Shown here piece after piece: positions 59,800 through 64,000 of a stretch of DNA of 64,000 bases. The notes beneath the pieces were generated by a model. The model was not told the origin of the DNA. It saw only the letters and a program-made list of their open reading frames with translations, and did not search any database. The stretch's first letter is position 1. The number at the start of each line of letters is the position of its first letter. Source of the DNA: Gymnodinialimonas ceratoperidinii (GTDB lineage: Bacteria; Pseudomonadota; Alphaproteobacteria; Rhodobacterales; Rhodobacteraceae); NCBI RefSeq assembly GCF_019297855.1, contig NZ_CP079194.1:2529501-2593500 (forward strand), in the 5' to 3' direction. The translations under genes and the position numbers were made by a program.

Positions 59800-60654
59800 A
59801 TGACCAGCCAGAATTTCGACGCGATGGAGAGCCCGCAGCGGCAGCCGGGACTGGAGCACGAAATGAACCCTCAGCCCGAATACATGCCGCGCTATGGCGG
59901 CTCCGGGCGCCTGAAGGACAAGGTGGCGCTGATCACCGGGGGCGACTCGGGGATCGGGCGTGCGACGGCGGTGCTCTATGCCCGCGAGGGCGCGCGGGTG
60001 GCGATCCTTTACCGGGACGAGGACCGTGACGCGAAGAAGACGCAGCAGCTGGTCGAGGACGAGGGTTCCGAGTGCCTGCTGATCGAGGGTGACGTCGGCG
60101 AGAAGAGCGTCTGCGAGGATGCCGTTTCGCAAACCGTGAGCCGCTTTGGCCAGCTCGACATCCTTGTGAACAACGCGGGCGAGCAGCACGCGCAGGATGA
60201 CCCGACCGCCATCGAACAGGCGCAGATCGAGCGCACGTTCAAGACCAATATCTTCGGCATGATGTTCATGACGCAGGCCGCGCTGCCGCACCTCAAGAAA
60301 GGTGCGCGGATCATCTGCGTGACCTCGATCACGGCCTACAAGGGGCAGGATTTGCTGATCGACTACGCCTCGACCAAGGGCGCGATCCTGTCGTTCCTGC
60401 GGGCCATGGCAAGCAAGCTGGCCCCGGACGGCATCCTCGTGAACGGCGTGGCCCCCGGTCCGATCTGGACGCCGCTGATCCCCGCCTCCTTCCCCGAGGA
60501 CAAGGTGGAGGACTTCGGCAAGAACGCTCCGCTCGGGCGCCCCGGTCAACCCAACGAGGTCGCCCCGTCGCTCCTGTTCTTGGCCTGCGAGGATTCCTCC
60601 TACATGTCCGGCCAGGTGCTGCATCCCAACGGCGGCGAGTTGGTGGGCGGCTAG
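59800..60654 (+). CDS. SDR family oxidoreductase (stress type)
   Basis: The 284-aa short-chain dehydrogenase has the cofactor loop TGGDSGIG (46-53), VNNAG, and catalytic Tyr189/Lys193 in YASTKG. The N-terminal extension before the Rossmann fold (about 40 residues, PGLEHEMNPQPEYMPRYGGSGRL) and the C-terminal SYMSGQVLHPNGG are typical of the YghA/YhdF subgroup linked to general stress. The substrate is unknown. I chose the ATG at 59800, which has GGAGG 8 nt upstream; an earlier ATG at 59770 has no such site. Confidence 0.9.
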   Translation: MTSQNFDAMESPQRQPGLEHEMNPQPEYMPRYGGSGRLKDKVALITGGDSGIGRATAVLYAREGARVAILYRDEDRDAKKTQQLVEDEGSECLLIEGDVGEKSVCEDAVSQTVSRFGQLDILVNNAGEQHAQDDPTAIEQAQIERTFKTNIFGMMFMTQAALPHLKKGARIICVTSITAYKGQDLLIDYASTKGAILSFLRAMASKLAPDGILVNGVAPGPIWTPLIPASFPEDKVEDFGKNAPLGRPGQPNEVAPSLLFLACEDSSYMSGQVLHPNGGELVGG

Positions 60655-60696
60655 ACCCTCCGCGCGGTCGCCCACACCGGCGGCCGCGCGCTTCAC

Positions 60697-60721
60697 GGAA
60701 CCAACTGGCGGATCATACGTT
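60697..60721 (+). promoter_or_regulatory. EcfG-type promoter before ku
   Basis: GGAAC (60697-60701), 16-base spacer, CGTT (60718-60721): an exact match to the general stress response promoter of alphaproteobacteria, 33 nt before the ku ATG. RpoE2 control of ku/ligD is known in Sinorhizobium. Confidence 0.6.
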
Positions 60722-60754
60722 TTTCTAATCACGCCCCTGTGAAAGGAAGTTGCT

Positions 60755-61597
60755 ATGGCCCCCCGCGCGCTCTGGAAAGGACAGCTCCGCCTGTCATTGG
60801 TATCCATTCCGGTCGAAATTTTCTCGGCCACCAAGACCGGCGCACGGGTCTCTTTCCGCCAGATTCACAAGCCGTCGGGCAAACGCATCCGCTATGAGAA
60901 ATCGGTGCCGGGCATCGGGCCCGTCGACGCCGAGGATATCGTGAAGGGCTACGAGGTCGAGCGCGACGAATACATCCTGCTCGACCCCGAGGAGATCGAC
61001 GAAATCAAGTTGGAGACCAAGAAGACCTTCGAGTTGGTCCAATTCGTCGAAGCTTGTGAAATCCCGCCCCTTTATTTCGAAAAACCCTATTACATCACCG
61101 CCGCCGACGATCTGGCACAGGATGCCTACCGCGTCGTGCGCGACGCGCTGCGCTCGGCCGGCAAGGTCGGGCTTGGTCAGGTCACCATGCGCGGGAAAGA
61201 GTATCTCGCGGCGGTCAAACCCTGCGGCGATGGCCTGCTGATGGAAACGCTCCGCTACGAGGACGAGCTACGCGAGGCGGACGAGATTTTCACCGACATC
61301 ACCGACGACGAGTCAGACAAGGAACTGCTCGACGTGGCGACCTCGCTGATCGAGCGCAAGACCGCGCCTTTCGATGCCAGCGCCTATACCGACAAATACG
61401 CCGAGGCGATGCAGGAACTGCTCAACGCCAAGATCAAGAACAAGAAAACGCCGCGGGTGCGCACCGACGATGAAGCGCCAAGCGGCGGTGAGAACGTCAT
61501 CGACCTGATGAGCGCCCTGAAGGAGAGCCTGAAGGAGGCCAAGAGCAGCAAGAGCACGGCCGCCAAGAAGAAAGGCACCCGCAAGAAGGCGTCCTGA
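60755..61597 (+). CDS. ku: Ku protein (NHEJ)
   Basis: The 280-aa bacterial Ku binds DNA ends as a homodimer and recruits LigD. It opens MAPRALWKGQLRLSLVSIPV and carries RVSFRQIHKPSGKRIRYEKSV, VKGYEVERDEYILLDPEEID, FEKPYYI and the core YVDKYAEAM-type YTDKYAEAMQELL. The Lys-rich tail (KSSKSTAAKKKGTRKKAS) is the usual C-terminal extension. The GAAAGGAAG site supports the ATG at 60755. Its stop overlaps the ligD start (TGATG). Confidence 0.97.
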   Translation: MAPRALWKGQLRLSLVSIPVEIFSATKTGARVSFRQIHKPSGKRIRYEKSVPGIGPVDAEDIVKGYEVERDEYILLDPEEIDEIKLETKKTFELVQFVEACEIPPLYFEKPYYITAADDLAQDAYRVVRDALRSAGKVGLGQVTMRGKEYLAAVKPCGDGLLMETLRYEDELREADEIFTDITDDESDKELLDVATSLIERKTAPFDASAYTDKYAEAMQELLNAKIKNKKTPRVRTDDEAPSGGENVIDLMSALKESLKEAKSSKSTAAKKKGTRKKAS

Positions 61598-64000
61598 TGG
61601 CTTATACTCCCGACAGACTGGCAACCTACAACACCAAGCGCGACTTCGAACAGACCGAGGAGCCGCGCGGTCAGGTCGGCTCGGGCGCGGGCGGCTATCG
61701 CTTCATCGTGCAAAAACACGCGGCCTCGCGGTTGCACTACGATTTCCGCCTCGAATGGGACGGCGTGCTGCTGAGTTGGGCCGTCACCAAGGGCCCCTCG
61801 CCCGCCCCATCCGAAAAGCGCCTCGCGGTCCGGACCGAGGATCATCCGCTGGACTATGGCAACTTCGAGGGCACGATCCCCAAGGGGCAATACGGCGGCG
61901 GCACCGTGATGCTTTGGGACGATGGCACCTGGGCGCCGCAAGGCGACGTGGCGGCGGGGCTGAAGGAAGGCAAGCTGAAGTTTACCCTGCAAGGTACGCA
62001 CATGAAGGGCGGCTGGACCCTCGTGCGGATGCGCGGCAAGGAAAAGCGCGAGAACTGGCTGCTGATCAAGGAGCGTGACGACTACGCCGAGGATCGCCCC
62101 AACGCGCTGATCGAGGGCGAGGCGATCTCGGTCAAGACCGGGCGCACCATGGCGGAAATCGCCGAGGACGCCCCCGCCAAGGAGTTGCCCGATACCACCC
62201 CCAAGCGCCGCCGCAAGCGGCCCGCTTTCGTCAAACCGCAGCTCGCCACGCTGGTGAGCGACGCCCCCTCGGGCGAGGATTGGATGCACGAGACGAAGTT
62301 CGACGGCTACCGCTGTCTGGCCTCCATCGGCAAGGGCGGCGTGCAGTTGTTCACCCGCTCCGGCAAGGATTGGACCGACCGCTTCCACGGGCTGGCCCAT
62401 GCCTTCGATGCCCTGCCCTGTGACGCCGCGCTGCTTGATGGAGAGGTCATGGCCGCCCGGATCGAGGGGTCGGCCTTTTCGTCGTTGCAAAGCGCCCTCA
62501 AGACCGGCGCGCCCCTGGTGTTTTTCGCTTTCGACCTGCTCTCGCTCGATGGCAAGGATTTCCGCAAGGAGGGCCAGATGGATCGCCGCGAGAGGCTAGC
62601 GAAACTGCTGAGCGGGGCGCCACAGGGTGGCCCGCTGCGGTTGAGCGAGCATGTTCTGGGCAGCGGACCCGAGGTTTTCGAGCGTGCCTGCAAGGCCGGT
62701 GCCGAGGGGATCATCAGCAAGCGCATCGATGCGCCCTATCGGGGACGACGCTCGAAGTCCTGGCTCAAGGTGAAATGCACCCGTCGGCAGGAATTCGTCA
62801 TCGTGGGATATTCGCCCTCGGACAAGAAAGGGCGGCCCTTCGCCTCGCTGCTACTGGCGAGCCACGAGGGCGACACGCTCCGCTTCAAGGGCCGCGTCGG
62901 GACCGGTTTTTCGCAGGACATGATGAGCGAGCTGGCGCGCGAGATGACGCCTCGCAAGACCCCGCCCGCCGAAGGCACGCCGGACGAGATCGCCCGCACC
63001 GCGAAATGGGTGCGCGCCGATTTGGTGGCGGAGATCGACTTCACCGAATTCACCGCCGATGGCCATATCCGCCACGGCAGCTTCATCGGGCTGCGGCACG
63101 ACAAACCCGCCAGCGCGGTGCGGCTGGAGCAACCCAAGAAGGACATTCCCACCATGGAAAGCAAGGTCGCCGGGGTTCGGATCAGCAACGCGGACCGGCA
63201 GGTCTACCCCGAGGCCGGATGCACCAAGGGCGACGTGGCCCGCCATTACGAGACCGTGGGCGAGCGGATGATCGAGCTGGCAGGACACCGCCCGCTGTCG
63301 CTCTTCCGCTGTCCGTCGGGCATCGACGGGCAGTGTTTCTTCCAGAAGCACGACAACGGCGGGATGCCGGACAGCCTCTCGAAGATCGCGATCGAGGAGA
63401 GCGACGGCGACGAGGCCGATTACCTCTATGCCACCCGGCCCGAGAGCCTGATCGCAGCGGCGCAGATGGGCAGCATCGAGGCGCATATCTGGGGCGCGCG
63501 GGTCGACAGGCTCGACCGGCCGGACCGGCTGGTGTTCGATCTCGACCCCGACGAAGGGATGGATTGGCCAAGGGTGCGCGATGCCGCCTTCGAGGTGCGC
63601 GACGCGCTGGCCGAGCTTGGCCTGCGCTCCGGCGCGATCGTGACCGGGGGCAAGGGCGTACATGTCTGGATGGCCCTGCGGCGTACGCGCGGGTGGGACA
63701 CGGTGAAGCTGTTCTCTCAGACCTTCGCCCATGTGATCGCCGGCCATTCTCCGGACCGCTATACCGCGACGATGTCCAAGGCCAAACGGCGGGACCGGAT
63801 CTTCATCGACTGGCTGCGCAATGAGCGGGGATCGACAGCGGTGGCCCCCTACTCCCTCCGCGCCCGCCCCGGCGCGCCGGTGGCGGTGCCGGTGACATGG
63901 GACGAGTTAAAGACCCTCGACGCGCCAAACCGCTTCAGCCTCGGGGACATGAAAGCGCGGATGAAGCAGGATTGCCCCGCGCTGGCGGTGCAGGAAGACC
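61597..64000 (+). CDS. ligD: DNA ligase D, 3' end beyond the window
   Basis: 801 codons are present and the frame is open to the last base. Domain order is PE-Lig-Pol. The 3'-phosphoesterase (about 1-190) has HAASRLHYDFRLEWDG (His41, His47). The ATP-dependent ligase (about 215-510) has Lys234 in ETKFDGYRC and EGIISKR. The AEP-type polymerase (from about 535) has metal Asp648 and Asp650 in VFDLDPDEG, TGGKGVHVW and FIDWLRNERG. The missing part is probably short, judging from usual lengths. It overlaps ku and acts with it in non-homologous end joining. Confidence 0.96.
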   Translation, partial: MAYTPDRLATYNTKRDFEQTEEPRGQVGSGAGGYRFIVQKHAASRLHYDFRLEWDGVLLSWAVTKGPSPAPSEKRLAVRTEDHPLDYGNFEGTIPKGQYGGGTVMLWDDGTWAPQGDVAAGLKEGKLKFTLQGTHMKGGWTLVRMRGKEKRENWLLIKERDDYAEDRPNALIEGEAISVKTGRTMAEIAEDAPAKELPDTTPKRRRKRPAFVKPQLATLVSDAPSGEDWMHETKFDGYRCLASIGKGGVQLFTRSGKDWTDRFHGLAHAFDALPCDAALLDGEVMAARIEGSAFSSLQSALKTGAPLVFFAFDLLSLDGKDFRKEGQMDRRERLAKLLSGAPQGGPLRLSEHVLGSGPEVFERACKAGAEGIISKRIDAPYRGRRSKSWLKVKCTRRQEFVIVGYSPSDKKGRPFASLLLASHEGDTLRFKGRVGTGFSQDMMSELAREMTPRKTPPAEGTPDEIARTAKWVRADLVAEIDFTEFTADGHIRHGSFIGLRHDKPASAVRLEQPKKDIPTMESKVAGVRISNADRQVYPEAGCTKGDVARHYETVGERMIELAGHRPLSLFRCPSGIDGQCFFQKHDNGGMPDSLSKIAIEESDGDEADYLYATRPESLIAAAQMGSIEAHIWGARVDRLDRPDRLVFDLDPDEGMDWPRVRDAAFEVRDALAELGLRSGAIVTGGKGVHVWMALRRTRGWDTVKLFSQTFAHVIAGHSPDRYTATMSKAKRRDRIFIDWLRNERGSTAVAPYSLRARPGAPVAVPVTWDELKTLDAPNRFSLGDMKARMKQDCPALAVQED

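Overview
The window is a stretch of chromosome from an alphaproteobacterium of the Rhodobacteraceae (Roseobacter/Rhodobacter group). It is GC-rich throughout. It carries the trpG-trpD-trpC-moaC-moeA-lexA gene order, GAAC-N7-GAAC type LexA boxes, a SAM-II riboswitch in front of metZ, and intergenic repeats that begin CTTCATCTT. Nearly all genes outside one 7-kb island look like vertically inherited housekeeping genes.

Layout. 1-4.4 kb: the 3' part of a Rieske-type oxygenase gene, two small unknowns, a lytic transglycosylase, ssb and an aminotransferase. 4.5-18 kb: a PpiD/SurA-like folding factor followed by trpE, an envelope polysaccharide-deacetylase-like protein on the other strand, then trpGDC-moaC-(29-codon ORF)-moeA-lexA and pepN. 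18-28.7 kb: membrane and cell-wall proteins (including two tandem paralogous transglycosylase-like proteins), a PfpI/DJ-1 protein, gatB, bolA, a J-domain protein, a BaiN-type flavoprotein, trkH and a small Tat lipoprotein. 28.7-32.5 kb: folE2, then the coupled operon metZ-GNAT-amidotransferase under a SAM-II riboswitch. 32.7-37.3 kb: a stress-envelope operon (29-aa membrane peptide, XpaC-like, TelA, DUF2927-like lipoprotein, SPFH-GYF2). 37.4-52.5 kb: glcB, comEC, gltX, gltA, sufE, rnd, purN, purM, a glycosyltransferase-like gene, a CAU tRNA, an orphan histidine kinase, an MBL-fold hydrolase and tRNA-Asn.

52.6-59.6 kb is an integrated mobile element of about 6.9 kb. It is bounded by a 45-bp direct repeat of the 3' part of tRNA-Asn and carries a tyrosine integrase, an AlpA-like excisionase and a HUH-type replication initiator. 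Its cargo is three unrecognised membrane-associated genes. That cargo is the best candidate here for an undescribed system; an anti-phage or inter-element role is inference from location only. After the right att site the chromosome resumes with a stress-type SDR, then ku and ligD (non-homologous end joining), the last cut by the window edge. GGAAC-N16/17-(C/T)GTT promoter-like signals precede the SDR and ku.

Limits: all family names come from reading motifs by eye. No database search, alignment or folding program was run.
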